Assembly: GCA_023384095.1 (NCBI GenBank)
Contig: JAHDXT010000010.1
Coordinates: forward strand, 42,835-106,834
Source of the DNA: Hyphomicrobiaceae bacterium
GTDB lineage: Bacteria > Pseudomonadota > Alphaproteobacteria > Rhizobiales > Hyphomicrobiaceae
Length of the DNA: 64,000 bases
Direction: 5' to 3'
Shown here: positions 20,561 through 28,832 of the stretch, one piece after another
Layout: every line of letters begins with the position of its first letter
Position numbering within the stretch: the first letter of the stretch is position 1
Program-made: the position numbers and the translations under genes
Notes under the pieces: generated by a model
What the model was told of the DNA's origin: nothing
The model's input: the letters and a program-made list of their open reading frames with translations, nothing else
Databases searched by the model: none

Positions 20561-21460
20561 CTAACTAACCAGGAATGCTGTGTCGCGCCTGCGGACCAAC
20601 CCTTCCTGCGCGACCGATGCCACCAGCACGCCGGCTCGCGTGTAGAAGCTGCCGAGGCAGAAGCCGCGCGCGCCATGAGCAGTTGGGCTGTTCTGGGCGT
20701 AGAGCAGCCATTCGTCGGCCCGGAACGGCCGGTGCAGCCACAGCGCGTGGTCGAGGCTGGCGAGCTGGATATCCTTGTCGAACATAAGCTTGCCGTGCGC
20801 GATCAGCGCCGTGTCGAGGAGCGTGAAATCGGAGGCGTAGGCGAGGACGCACTGGTGCAGCTTGGGATCGTCCGGCAGGGCGCCGTTGGCGCGCATCCAG
20901 GTGTACTGCATGGGGGGCGCCTTCTCCCGCTTGAGGTAGCGCGCGATATCGGCCGGCCGCATCTCGATGGGGCGCTCTCGCTCCCAGTAGAAGCGCATGT
21001 TCTCCGGCAGCCGGGCGACGAGATGCTCCCTGAGCTCCTGCTCGCTCGGCAGGTCCTCGGGCGCGGGGACGTCCGGCATCGGGCTGTAGTGCTCGAAGCC
21101 TTCCTCCGCCTTGTGGAAGGAGACGCTCATCGTGAAAATGGCGCGGCCGTGCTGGATCGCTTTGACGTGCCGCGTGGTGAAGCTGCCGCCGTCGCGGGTC
21201 CGCTCCACCTCGTAGATGATCGGGTGGGCCGGGTCCCCGCCGAGGACGAAGTAGCCGTGCATCGAATGCACCGTGCGCGGCTCCGAGACGGTGCGGACGG
21301 CCGCGACAAGCGCCTGGCCGAGCACCTGGCCGCCATAGACGCGCTGCCATCCCTGCCGGGGGCTCTGGCCGCGAAACAGGTTCTGTTCAAGCTGCTCGAG
21401 GTCCAGTATGGACAGGAGCGCGGCTAGCGCCGAGGTCGGCTCGGCTTTTCCGGAGGGCAT
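20561..21460 (-). CDS. tesB: Acyl-CoA thioesterase II (TesB)
   Basis: Hydrolyses medium- and long-chain acyl-CoA. The 299-residue protein is a double hotdog. The first repeat has RVYGGQVLGQALVAA and SMHGYFVLGGDP, with RTRDGGSFTTRHVKAIQHG. The second has SLDHALWLHRPFRADEWLLY and the terminal ASVAQEGLVRRR, which are classic TesB segments. It ends 228 bases upstream of glnK on the same strand, so it is transcribed toward glnK but separately from it. Confidence 0.95.
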   Translation of the reverse strand: MPSGKAEPTSALAALLSILDLEQLEQNLFRGQSPRQGWQRVYGGQVLGQALVAAVRTVSEPRTVHSMHGYFVLGGDPAHPIIYEVERTRDGGSFTTRHVKAIQHGRAIFTMSVSFHKAEEGFEHYSPMPDVPAPEDLPSEQELREHLVARLPENMRFYWERERPIEMRPADIARYLKREKAPPMQYTWMRANGALPDDPKLHQCVLAYASDFTLLDTALIAHGKLMFDKDIQLASLDHALWLHRPFRADEWLLYAQNSPTAHGARGFCLGSFYTRAGVLVASVAQEGLVRRRDTAFLVS

Positions 21461-21575
21461 GGGGACCTCGAGCTCTCAACGGCATGGGCATCGATTGCGG
21501 GCGCCAGGGGAGGTCAGCCGGCGACCGCTGTCAAGGCGCAGCATCGCGCATGGGATCGCACCCGAGGCCCCCGCC

Positions 21576-22802
21576 ATGGAAGCCCTGAAGTCCGATGTTG
21601 TGATCTCCGGCGGCGGCTTCGCGGGCCTGGCGCTCGCCCTGGCGCTGACACGGTGCATCGGACCCGGCATTTCCATCACCGTCATCGAGCGCCAGGCCGC
21701 GCCGGCGGCTCGGCGCGACCCCAGAGCCTCCGCTGTCTCTGCAGGGCCGCGGCGCATGCTGGAGGCGCTCGGCGTCTGGCCAATGGTCCAGGACGAGGCC
21801 CAGGACATCCGGGAAATCCTGCTGACGGACAGCCCGCTGGAGGCCGGTGTCCGGCCTGTCCTGCTGGCCTATGACAATAGGCTGGCGAGCGGCGAGCCGG
21901 CGTCGACGATCGTGCCCAACGACGTGCTCGCCGCGGCGCTGGAGACGGCGGCGGGCGCCGAGCCTGCGATCCAGAGGCTCAGGTCCGCCGAAGCGATCGG
22001 CTTCACCGCCGGCGATCCCTACCTGCGCGTCCAGCTCGCCGACGGGCGGAGCATCGACACCGCCCTGCTCGTCGCTGCCGACGGCCGCCGCTCGCGGCTG
22101 CGCGAGGCGGCCGGCATCAAGTGCGTCGGCTGGAGCTACGATCAGGTCGGCATCGTCACGCGCGTGGAGCACGAGCTGCCGCATCATGGCCGCGCCATTC
22201 AGCACTTCCTGCCGGGCGGGCCGTTCGCGATCCTGCCGCTCAAGGGCGACGCCTCCTGCATCACCTGGTCGGAGGAGGCCGGGCGTGCGCGCGAGATCCT
22301 GGCGTTCGACGACGACGCCTTCCTCGCCGAGGTCGAAAAGCGGCTCGCGGGCCGGTACGGCCGCCTGCAGCTCGCCGGCCAGCGTGCGTCATGGCCGCTG
22401 GAGATGCACCTCGCCAGGCGCTATGTCGGGCACCGCTTCGCGTTGATCGGCGACGCCGCCCACGGCGTGCACCCGATCGCCGGGCAGGGTCTCAATCTGG
22501 CCTTCCGCGATATCGCAGCGCTGACGGATGTCGTCGCCGAGGCGGTGTGGATCGGTCTGACCCCGGGGGACGCCAGCGCACTCGAGCGCTACGAGCGGTG
22601 GCGGCGCTTCGATTCGGGCCTGTCCGCGGCGGCCTTCGATGCCCTCAACCGGCTGTTCTCGAGCGACGTGGCGCTGATGCGCTCCGTGCGCGAGGCAGGT
22701 CTCGGTCTCGTGGACCGAGTGCCGGAGCTGAAGCGGCTGCTGGTGGCGGAAGCCGCCGGCGTCTCCGGCGACGTGCCCCGCCTGCTCCGGGGTGAGCTCT
22801 GA
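21576..22802 (+). CDS. UbiH/UbiF-type FAD-dependent monooxygenase
   Basis: Probably hydroxylates a ring position during ubiquinone synthesis. From the ATG at 21576 the product is 408 residues. The FAD-binding GxGxxG-type start is VVISGGGFAGLALALAL, the ribose/ring motif is LLVAADGRRSRLREAAGI, and the second FAD motif is LIGDAAHGVHPIAGQGLNLAFRD, all typical of the family. The position hydroxylated cannot be assigned by eye. It is divergent from tesB with 115 bases between. Confidence 0.9.
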   Translation: MEALKSDVVISGGGFAGLALALALTRCIGPGISITVIERQAAPAARRDPRASAVSAGPRRMLEALGVWPMVQDEAQDIREILLTDSPLEAGVRPVLLAYDNRLASGEPASTIVPNDVLAAALETAAGAEPAIQRLRSAEAIGFTAGDPYLRVQLADGRSIDTALLVAADGRRSRLREAAGIKCVGWSYDQVGIVTRVEHELPHHGRAIQHFLPGGPFAILPLKGDASCITWSEEAGRAREILAFDDDAFLAEVEKRLAGRYGRLQLAGQRASWPLEMHLARRYVGHRFALIGDAAHGVHPIAGQGLNLAFRDIAALTDVVAEAVWIGLTPGDASALERYERWRRFDSGLSAAAFDALNRLFSSDVALMRSVREAGLGLVDRVPELKRLLVAEAAGVSGDVPRLLRGEL

Positions 22803-23004
22803 ATCCAGGCAACGCCGCCTGATCATACTCCTTCGTTCCGCAACGCGATCGGGGGGATCGCAGAGGTCGTGCCGGCGTGAGCCGACAGCAAGCGTGACTC
22901 CGGTTTCCTAACCGCTGCGTCAAAAAATGTGGCTTTCCTTGGCGAGAGCGGCCCCGTAACATGCTCTCGCGGTTTCACACCGGGACGTGAACGGGGACAG
23001 GGAC

Positions 23005-24063
23005 ATGGCATCGTTGCTTCGCGTGGGACTAGGACTCGCCTTTGTCGCTGCCTTGGCATGCTTTGGAAGCCCTGCATCCGCGCAGGGCAAGGGCACGGTC
23101 TATTTTCTGAGCTGGGGCGGCACGATCCAGACCATGCTCGAGAAGGAAGGCTGGGCCGAGAAGTTCAAGGAAGACACTGGCTATACGCTCACTCTCGTTC
23201 CCAAGGCCACGTCCGCCGAGATCATCGCCACCGCGATCGCTCAGAAGGATAAGCCGCAGGTCGACGTCGTGATGTGCGATCTTGCAGCCTTCCAGCAGGG
23301 AATGGCGCAGCAGATCTTCGCCGATCTCACTGAGCAAGAGGTGCCCAATCTTGCAAAAATGGTTGCGTCCGCCAGGCTCGGCAAAGGCGGCGTAGCGACC
23401 TACGCAGACATTCTGGCGATCGCCTATCACACCGAAATCTTCAAGCGAAATGGCTGGGCGCCGCCCACGACCTGGAAGGATCTGTTCCGGCCGGAGCTCG
23501 CCGGCAAGGTCATCGTGCCGCCTGCATCCAACACCTACGGCATGTATCTGCTGGTCGAGCTGGCCCGCGAGAACGGCGGTGGTGAGCGAAACATCGAGCC
23601 TGGCTTCGAGGCGCTGAAGAAGCTCGCTCCCAGCGTCGTCGATTGGACCACGACCTTTGCCAAGATCGCCGATCTGATGCAGCAGGAGACCGCCGCCATC
23701 GCCGTGTTCGGTAACGCGTCGGGGTGGGAAATCGCCAAGCGCGGCGCTCCTGTCAACGTCATCGTCCCCGAGGTCTCCTATGTCAGCCCGACGGTCGCCG
23801 GCGTGATGAAGAATTCGCCCAACGCCGAGGGGGCCCGCGTGTTCCTGAACTGGCTGATCAGCGAGAAGGTGCTCACCTATCGCGCGGAGCGCTTCGGCCA
23901 GTCGCCGATGAACATGGACGTGAAGCTGGCCGGAGAGGCAGCGAAACGTGTGGTCGCCGGCAAGGCGCTCGAGACGATGCGGACCGTGGACTACGATTAC
24001 ATCAGCACCGTGCGCGCGCAATGGAACGAGAAGTTCCAGCGTGAGGTCGCCCCTATCCGATAG
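23005..24063 (+). CDS. ABC transporter substrate-binding protein, polyamine/quaternary-amine type
   Basis: Binds the imported solute in the periplasm. The ATG at 23005, just after a GGGACAGGG ribosome site, gives 352 residues; a GTG six codons upstream is possible. A signal peptide covers about 1-27 (ending PASAQ). The mature protein has the PotD/SBP family-1 start TVYFLSWGGTIQTMLEKEGW and later VDVVMCDLAAFQQGM and NGWAPPTTWKDLFRPELAGK. It heads a cassette with ATPase, two permeases and three CoA enzymes. The ligand is unknown. Confidence 0.9.
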   Translation: MASLLRVGLGLAFVAALACFGSPASAQGKGTVYFLSWGGTIQTMLEKEGWAEKFKEDTGYTLTLVPKATSAEIIATAIAQKDKPQVDVVMCDLAAFQQGMAQQIFADLTEQEVPNLAKMVASARLGKGGVATYADILAIAYHTEIFKRNGWAPPTTWKDLFRPELAGKVIVPPASNTYGMYLLVELARENGGGERNIEPGFEALKKLAPSVVDWTTTFAKIADLMQQETAAIAVFGNASGWEIAKRGAPVNVIVPEVSYVSPTVAGVMKNSPNAEGARVFLNWLISEKVLTYRAERFGQSPMNMDVKLAGEAAKRVVAGKALETMRTVDYDYISTVRAQWNEKFQREVAPIR

Positions 24064-24150
24064 CCTGGCGCCGGCTCCGCTCCGGATAGCGATCCACCAC
24101 GGGCAATGCGGTGCTTCTGATGTTCCTGCATGATCGGCACCGAAGGGAAG

Positions 24151-25221
24151 ATGCTCGAGCTTGATGGTATCCGCAAGTTCTTCGGCCCTGTCGCCGCGGT
24201 TTCGGACATATCCTTCACTGTCGAGGCGGGCGAGTTCTTTTCCCTGCTGGGCCCCTCCGGATGCGGTAAGACGACACTGCTGAGGCTCATTGCGGGCATC
24301 TACCGGGCGGATGCCGGCAGCATCATGCTCAACGGCATGCCCTTGGGCGACAAGCCGATGAGCGCCCGGGATACGGCCCTCGTCTTTCAGAGCTATGCGC
24401 TTTTTCCGCACCTCTCGGCTTTCGACAACATCGCCTTCGGGCTGCGGATGCGCCGCCTGCCGCGCGCGGAGATCGCCCGCCGCGTGCACGAGGCCATGGA
24501 GCTGGTGCGTATGTCGGCCTATGCCGCGCGCATGCCGAACGAGCTCTCCGGCGGCCAGCAGCAGCGGGTTGCCTTGGCTCGGGCGGTCGTGGTCCGCCCG
24601 AGCCTGCTTCTTCTGGACGAGCCTCTCAGCAACCTCGACGCCAAGCTGCGCGACGAGATGCGCGGCGAGATCAGAGACCTGCAGCGGCGTCTGGGCATCA
24701 CGACGATCCTCGTCACGCACGATCTGCAGGAGGCCTTCGCCGTCTCCGACCGCATCGCCGTCCTGCGCAGCGGCCGGCTCATGCAGGTTGGTACGGCGAG
24801 CGAGCTTTACGACCGGCCCGCGAGCCGCTTCGTGGCGGGTTTCGTCGGCCACGTGAACCTCGTTTCCGGCAAGGTGACTGAGATCCGCAACGGCGCCGTG
24901 ACGATTAGCTGTCGCGACAATCTCGACCTCGAGGTTCCATCCCGCGGTCTTCCCTGGACGGTCGGAGCTCCGGCCTGGGCGAGCCTGCGGCCGGAAAGGC
25001 TTCGCCTGGGCTCCGCCGCAGCGGCCGTGGACGCAAAGGTCGTCGGGGTCACTTATCTGGGCAGCCAGGTTACGCTGCGCCTGGACATCGGCGGACTGCC
25101 ATTGCGGGCCGACATTCAGAATGTCGGCCAGACGCTGCCGGCTTCGGGTGATGCGATCCGCGTGAGCTGGGCGCCCGAGGACGTCATCGCCCGTCCGGGG
25201 AGCCCCGACGACGATGAATGA
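24151..25221 (+). CDS. ABC transporter ATP-binding protein, PotA type
   Basis: Energises the import system. The nucleotide-binding domain has Walker A GPSGCGKTTLL, the Q-loop in LVFQSYALFPHLSAFDNI, the signature LSGGQQQRVALARA, Walker B LLLLDEPLSNLDAKLRDEM and the H-loop in LVTHDLQEAF. A TOBE-type domain follows from about residue 235. The chosen start (24151) has GAAGGGAAG upstream; an ATG at 24130 in the same frame lacks a ribosome site. The 3' end overlaps the first permease by eight bases. Confidence 0.93.
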   Translation: MLELDGIRKFFGPVAAVSDISFTVEAGEFFSLLGPSGCGKTTLLRLIAGIYRADAGSIMLNGMPLGDKPMSARDTALVFQSYALFPHLSAFDNIAFGLRMRRLPRAEIARRVHEAMELVRMSAYAARMPNELSGGQQQRVALARAVVVRPSLLLLDEPLSNLDAKLRDEMRGEIRDLQRRLGITTILVTHDLQEAFAVSDRIAVLRSGRLMQVGTASELYDRPASRFVAGFVGHVNLVSGKVTEIRNGAVTISCRDNLDLEVPSRGLPWTVGAPAWASLRPERLRLGSAAAAVDAKVVGVTYLGSQVTLRLDIGGLPLRADIQNVGQTLPASGDAIRVSWAPEDVIARPGSPDDDE

Positions 25222-26080
25222 CGCTCAGAGCAGACGCGTCGGTCCCCTGGTGCTGCTGCTGCCGTTGCTGGCGCTCATGCTGGCCTTCTATCTCTGGCCG
25301 CTGTTGCAGACGGTGATCAACAGCTTCCATCCCTTCGAGCTGTCGGGGATCGATTTCTCGCGTTGGACATTCGACAACTATGCGAGGCTCTTCGATCCCT
25401 ATTATGCCAGCGTCTTTCTGCGCACCGCCAGGATCAGCCTGATCATCACCTTGATCACGTGCGCCCTGGCCTATCCCGTGGCCCTCTACATCGTCGGTCT
25501 GCGGAGCCGGCTGCAGGCGATCATCCTGCTCGTCTACATGGCGCCGTGGCTGGTGAATGTCGTTGTCAAGGCGTTCGGCTGGAGCCTCATTCTCAGCGGC
25601 AACGGCGTGATCAATCGGAGCCTCCGCGGGCTGGGCGTCATCGATGCGCCGCTGCAATTGATGTTCAACGAAACCGGCATCATCATCGGTCTGGTGCACG
25701 GCCATTTCGTTTTTGCTCTGCTGCCGCTCTGGGCGGCTCTCGGCGAGCTCGATCCGCGGCTCAAATGGGCGGCGGCCAACCTGGGCGCCTCCCGCGCGCA
25801 AGTGTTCCTGAAGGTCGTCCTGCCGCTCACCCTGCCGGCGCTTCTGGCCGGAGCATTCATCAACTTCACCATGAACATGGCGGCGTTCGCCACGCCGGCG
25901 CTGTTGGGCGGCTCGCGGGCGCGGGTCATCTCCTTCGTCGCCTATGAGGTCAACCTGGTCGAGCTCAACTGGCCGTTCGGCGGCGCGCTGGCCATGGCGC
26001 TGCTGGTCCTGACGCTGGTGCCGATCTGGCTCTCGCTCCGGATCGCGTCCGGGCGCAAGACAGCGCCGGTGGAGGCGTAG
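25214..26080 (+). CDS. ABC transporter permease, PotB type
   Basis: One of two inner-membrane subunits of the importer. The 288 residues form about six membrane helices. The coupling EAA-type loop reads LKWAAANLGASRAQVFLKVVLPLTLPAL near residue 180. It overlaps the ATPase gene by eight bases and is followed after two bases by the second permease, so the subunits are coupled in translation. Confidence 0.93.
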   Translation: MNDAQSRRVGPLVLLLPLLALMLAFYLWPLLQTVINSFHPFELSGIDFSRWTFDNYARLFDPYYASVFLRTARISLIITLITCALAYPVALYIVGLRSRLQAIILLVYMAPWLVNVVVKAFGWSLILSGNGVINRSLRGLGVIDAPLQLMFNETGIIIGLVHGHFVFALLPLWAALGELDPRLKWAAANLGASRAQVFLKVVLPLTLPALLAGAFINFTMNMAAFATPALLGGSRARVISFVAYEVNLVELNWPFGGALAMALLVLTLVPIWLSLRIASGRKTAPVEA

Positions 26081-26082
26081 CC

Positions 26083-26853
26083 GTGCTGCTGATCGTCAAC
26101 ATCGCCATGCTGATCTTCATGTTGGCGCCCCTGCTGGTGGTGGTCTGGATGTCGACGACCCCGACCCAGCTCTTCATCCTCCCCTTCACCGACTTCTCGC
26201 TGCGCTGGTATTCGGCGGCCTTTGCCCATCCGGGCTTCCTCGAGGCCTTCTGGCTGAGTGTACGGCTCGCGTTCGTCTCGAGCCTGATCTCGGTCGTGCT
26301 GTCGCTGCTCGCCTCCTATGCATTGTTGCGCGGCCGGCGTGTGCGCGGGCTGGAGCTGGCGGATGGCTTGTTCATGTCGCCCCTGATCGTGCCCGCCGTC
26401 GTCTTCGGCATCGCGATGCTGCAGTTCATCAACCTGATCGGGCTCTACAACACCTTCGCAAGTCTCGTGCTGGCCCATGTCATCATCGTCACCCCCTTCT
26501 CGATCCGAACGCTACAGTCGAGCCTGCGGGCATTGCCGGTCGAGCTCGAATGGGCCGCCGAGAATCTGGGGGCGTCGCGTCTGACCGTGCTTCTCAGGAT
26601 CGTGCTGCCGGTCTGTGCCAGGGGCATCATGGCGGCCTTCCTCCTGGCCTTCCTGATCTCCTTCTCCGAGGTGACCGTAACGATCTTCATCACCGGCCCC
26701 GGCTACCAGACGCTGCCGGTGCGCATCTACAATTACCTCACCGATCAGGTGGACCCGACGGTCGCCGCCATCTCGACCATGCTGATCGTTCTGTCGATCG
26801 TGCTGGCGCTGTTGCTCGACCGCCTGGGCGGTCTCGTCAATCTCAAGAAATAG
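26083..26853 (+). CDS. ABC transporter permease, PotC type
   Basis: The second membrane subunit, 256 residues from a GTG start. About six membrane helices are visible, with the EAA-type loop LEWAAENLGASRLTVLLRIVLPV and the PotC-like tail segment FLISFSEVTVTIFITGPGYQTLPVRIY. It completes a full SBP-ATPase-permease-permease set directly ahead of the crotonase gene. Confidence 0.93.
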   Translation: MLLIVNIAMLIFMLAPLLVVVWMSTTPTQLFILPFTDFSLRWYSAAFAHPGFLEAFWLSVRLAFVSSLISVVLSLLASYALLRGRRVRGLELADGLFMSPLIVPAVVFGIAMLQFINLIGLYNTFASLVLAHVIIVTPFSIRTLQSSLRALPVELEWAAENLGASRLTVLLRIVLPVCARGIMAAFLLAFLISFSEVTVTIFITGPGYQTLPVRIYNYLTDQVDPTVAAISTMLIVLSIVLALLLDRLGGLVNLKK

Positions 26854-26875
26854 CCCTCCAGGAAAGGCAACGGAC

Positions 26876-27655
26876 ATGTATGAGCAGATCGCGGTCGGGA
26901 ATGCCGAAGGCATCGCGACTGTCACCTTGAACAAGCCTCCCTTCAATCTCGCGAGCTTCACCATGCTCAGCGAGTTGCGCGCGGCCTTCGATGGGATCGA
27001 GAAGGATCCGGGCGCGCGCGTCGTCGTGCTCAGGGGGGCCGGCGAGCGGGCTTTCTCCGCGGGCGCGGATCTCGGTGACGAGAGCCGGCATACGGCCGAG
27101 GCCGGGCGCTCCTTCCGCGAGCTCGGCCGCTTTCTGGTGGACCGGATCGAGACGTTCCCGAAGCCGGTGATCGCCGCCGTCCGCGGCTGGTGCATCGGCG
27201 GCGGCACCGGGCTCGCCTGGGCAGCCGATATCCGCATCGCGTCGGAGACGGCCAAGTTCCGGGCGGGCGATGTCTATCTCGGCATCATTCCCACCTGGAG
27301 CATCGGCATGGTCCGCCTCGTGCACCATATCGGACGCAACCGCACGCTCGATCTCCTGCTGCTCGGCGAGGACGTGACCGCAGCCAAGGCCTACGAGCTG
27401 GGCCTCGTCAGCAAGGTCGTGCCGGATGCCGAGTTCGATGCCACGGTGGATGCGACCGCCAGGCGCCTGGCCAGCGGCGCACCCCTGCCCATTCAGGCGA
27501 TCAAGCAGGCGGTGCGCGCTCAGTATTACGACGGGCCGGATCGGGCGGCGGTTCTGGAGGAAGCGTGGGCGCAGCAGATCCTCCAGTCCAAGGATGCCAA
27601 GGAAGGTATGGCGGCCTTTCACGAGAAGCGCCAGGCGAAGTTCACCGGACAATAG
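26876..27655 (+). CDS. Crotonase (enoyl-CoA hydratase/isomerase) family protein with altered active site
   Basis: Acts on an acyl-CoA thioester; the exact reaction is uncertain. The 259 residues have the crotonase oxyanion loops AFSAGADLGDES and RGWCIGGGTGLAWAADIRIAS. Compared with mitochondrial enoyl-CoA hydratase, the position of the first catalytic glutamate is Gly112 and that of the second is Asp132 (in FRAGDVYLGIIP). Both hydratase glutamates are therefore absent, and a plain hydratase role is doubtful. An isomerase, decarboxylase, hydrolase or lyase-like activity is possible. It sits between the importer and an acyl-CoA dehydrogenase. Confidence 0.85.
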   Translation: MYEQIAVGNAEGIATVTLNKPPFNLASFTMLSELRAAFDGIEKDPGARVVVLRGAGERAFSAGADLGDESRHTAEAGRSFRELGRFLVDRIETFPKPVIAAVRGWCIGGGTGLAWAADIRIASETAKFRAGDVYLGIIPTWSIGMVRLVHHIGRNRTLDLLLLGEDVTAAKAYELGLVSKVVPDAEFDATVDATARRLASGAPLPIQAIKQAVRAQYYDGPDRAAVLEEAWAQQILQSKDAKEGMAAFHEKRQAKFTGQ

Positions 27656-27669
27656 CGGGACCAAATCCG

Positions 27670-28815
27670 ATGGACTTTGCACTGACCGAACAGCAGCAGC
27701 ACTTGCGCGCCCAAGCCCGCGAGGCGATCGATCGCGTGGTCCGGCCTTTGGCCGCCAGGCTGCCGAAGGGCGGCAGGCTCGATGCCGAGGGGATGCGCGC
27801 GCTCTATCGCGGGCTTGCGCCTCTCGGCTATGTCGGCAGCACGATCCCGAAGGATGCCGGCGGGGCCGGTCTCTCTTTTGTCGACTACGGCTTGATGCTC
27901 GAGGTCCTGGGGGCCTCGCCGGTGCTCCTGGCCGAGGTCGTGCCGCCGCGCTCGATCTATTATCTGGGCAACGCCGAGCAGAAGGCCCGCTGGCTTTCCA
28001 AGCTGCTCGCCGGCGACATGGTCGGCACGGCGGCGATCACCGAGCCTCAGGCAGGTTCCGACATCCGGAACCTGCAGACGACGGCCATTCGGGAAGGAGG
28101 CGTTTTCCGTCTGCGGGGGCGCAAGAAATGGATCAAGCTCGGCGGCATCGCCGATGCCATGACGGTGCTGGTTGTCTCCGATGCGGCCAAGGGCGCGGCC
28201 GGCGGAACCAGCCGCCTCTTCGTCGAGCGGGAGCGCTCGCCCTGGACGCATGAGGAGATCGACTGCGTCGGCATCCGCAACCTGTCTTTCGTCGAGGTGC
28301 ACTTCGACACGACCGTGCCGGCGGAGAACCTGCTCGGAGATCCCGGTGCCGCATCGGAAGCCTTCCTCAAGGCCGTCGAGGCCTCACGTGCGTTGGTCGC
28401 GCTCCAGGCCGCGGGTATCGCCCGCCATGCCTTGGATCTTGCGGCGAAATACGTTGGGACCCGGCACGCGTTCGGTCGTCCGTTGGCCAGGTTCCAATCG
28501 ATCCAGTCGACCCTCGCGGATGCGGAGGCAGAAGTCGAGGCCGGAAGGCTGCTCGCACTCTCCGCCTTGTGGCGCCTGGATCAGGGCCAGCGCTGTCCGC
28601 GCGAAGCCTCCCTGGCGAAGGTCTACGTGACCGAGGCCGCGGTGCGCGCCTGCCATGCGGCCATGGACTGCATGGGCGCCCAGGGTCTTGCGGAAGAATC
28701 CGAGGTCGAGCGCTGCTGGCGGGACGCGCGCATGCTCACCGTCATCGACGGGACGTCGGGCATCCAGAGACTTGTCGCGGGACGCGAAATCACCGGCGTG
28801 TCCGCTTTCGTTTGA
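27670..28815 (+). CDS. Acyl-CoA dehydrogenase family protein
   Basis: A flavoprotein that introduces a double bond alpha-beta to a CoA thioester. The ATG at 27670 gives 381 residues. The N-terminal helical domain, the middle beta domain with TAAITEPQAGSDIRNLQTTA, and the carboxyl helical domain with GTRHAFGRPLARFQSIQ and CMGAQGLAEESEVERCWRDAR are all present. The usual catalytic glutamate in the YEGT motif is replaced by Asp360 (VIDGTSGIQRL). This may reflect an unusual, for example cyclic or charged, substrate. It begins 14 bases after the crotonase gene. Confidence 0.9.
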   Translation: MDFALTEQQQHLRAQAREAIDRVVRPLAARLPKGGRLDAEGMRALYRGLAPLGYVGSTIPKDAGGAGLSFVDYGLMLEVLGASPVLLAEVVPPRSIYYLGNAEQKARWLSKLLAGDMVGTAAITEPQAGSDIRNLQTTAIREGGVFRLRGRKKWIKLGGIADAMTVLVVSDAAKGAAGGTSRLFVERERSPWTHEEIDCVGIRNLSFVEVHFDTTVPAENLLGDPGAASEAFLKAVEASRALVALQAAGIARHALDLAAKYVGTRHAFGRPLARFQSIQSTLADAEAEVEAGRLLALSALWRLDQGQRCPREASLAKVYVTEAAVRACHAAMDCMGAQGLAEESEVERCWRDARMLTVIDGTSGIQRLVAGREITGVSAFV

Positions 28816-28832
28816 TCAGGAGCACGATCGAA

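Noticed and set aside
22845..22861. Hairpin after the monooxygenase gene as a terminator
   Set aside because: GCGATC-ggggg-GATCGC has only six pairs and no T-run.
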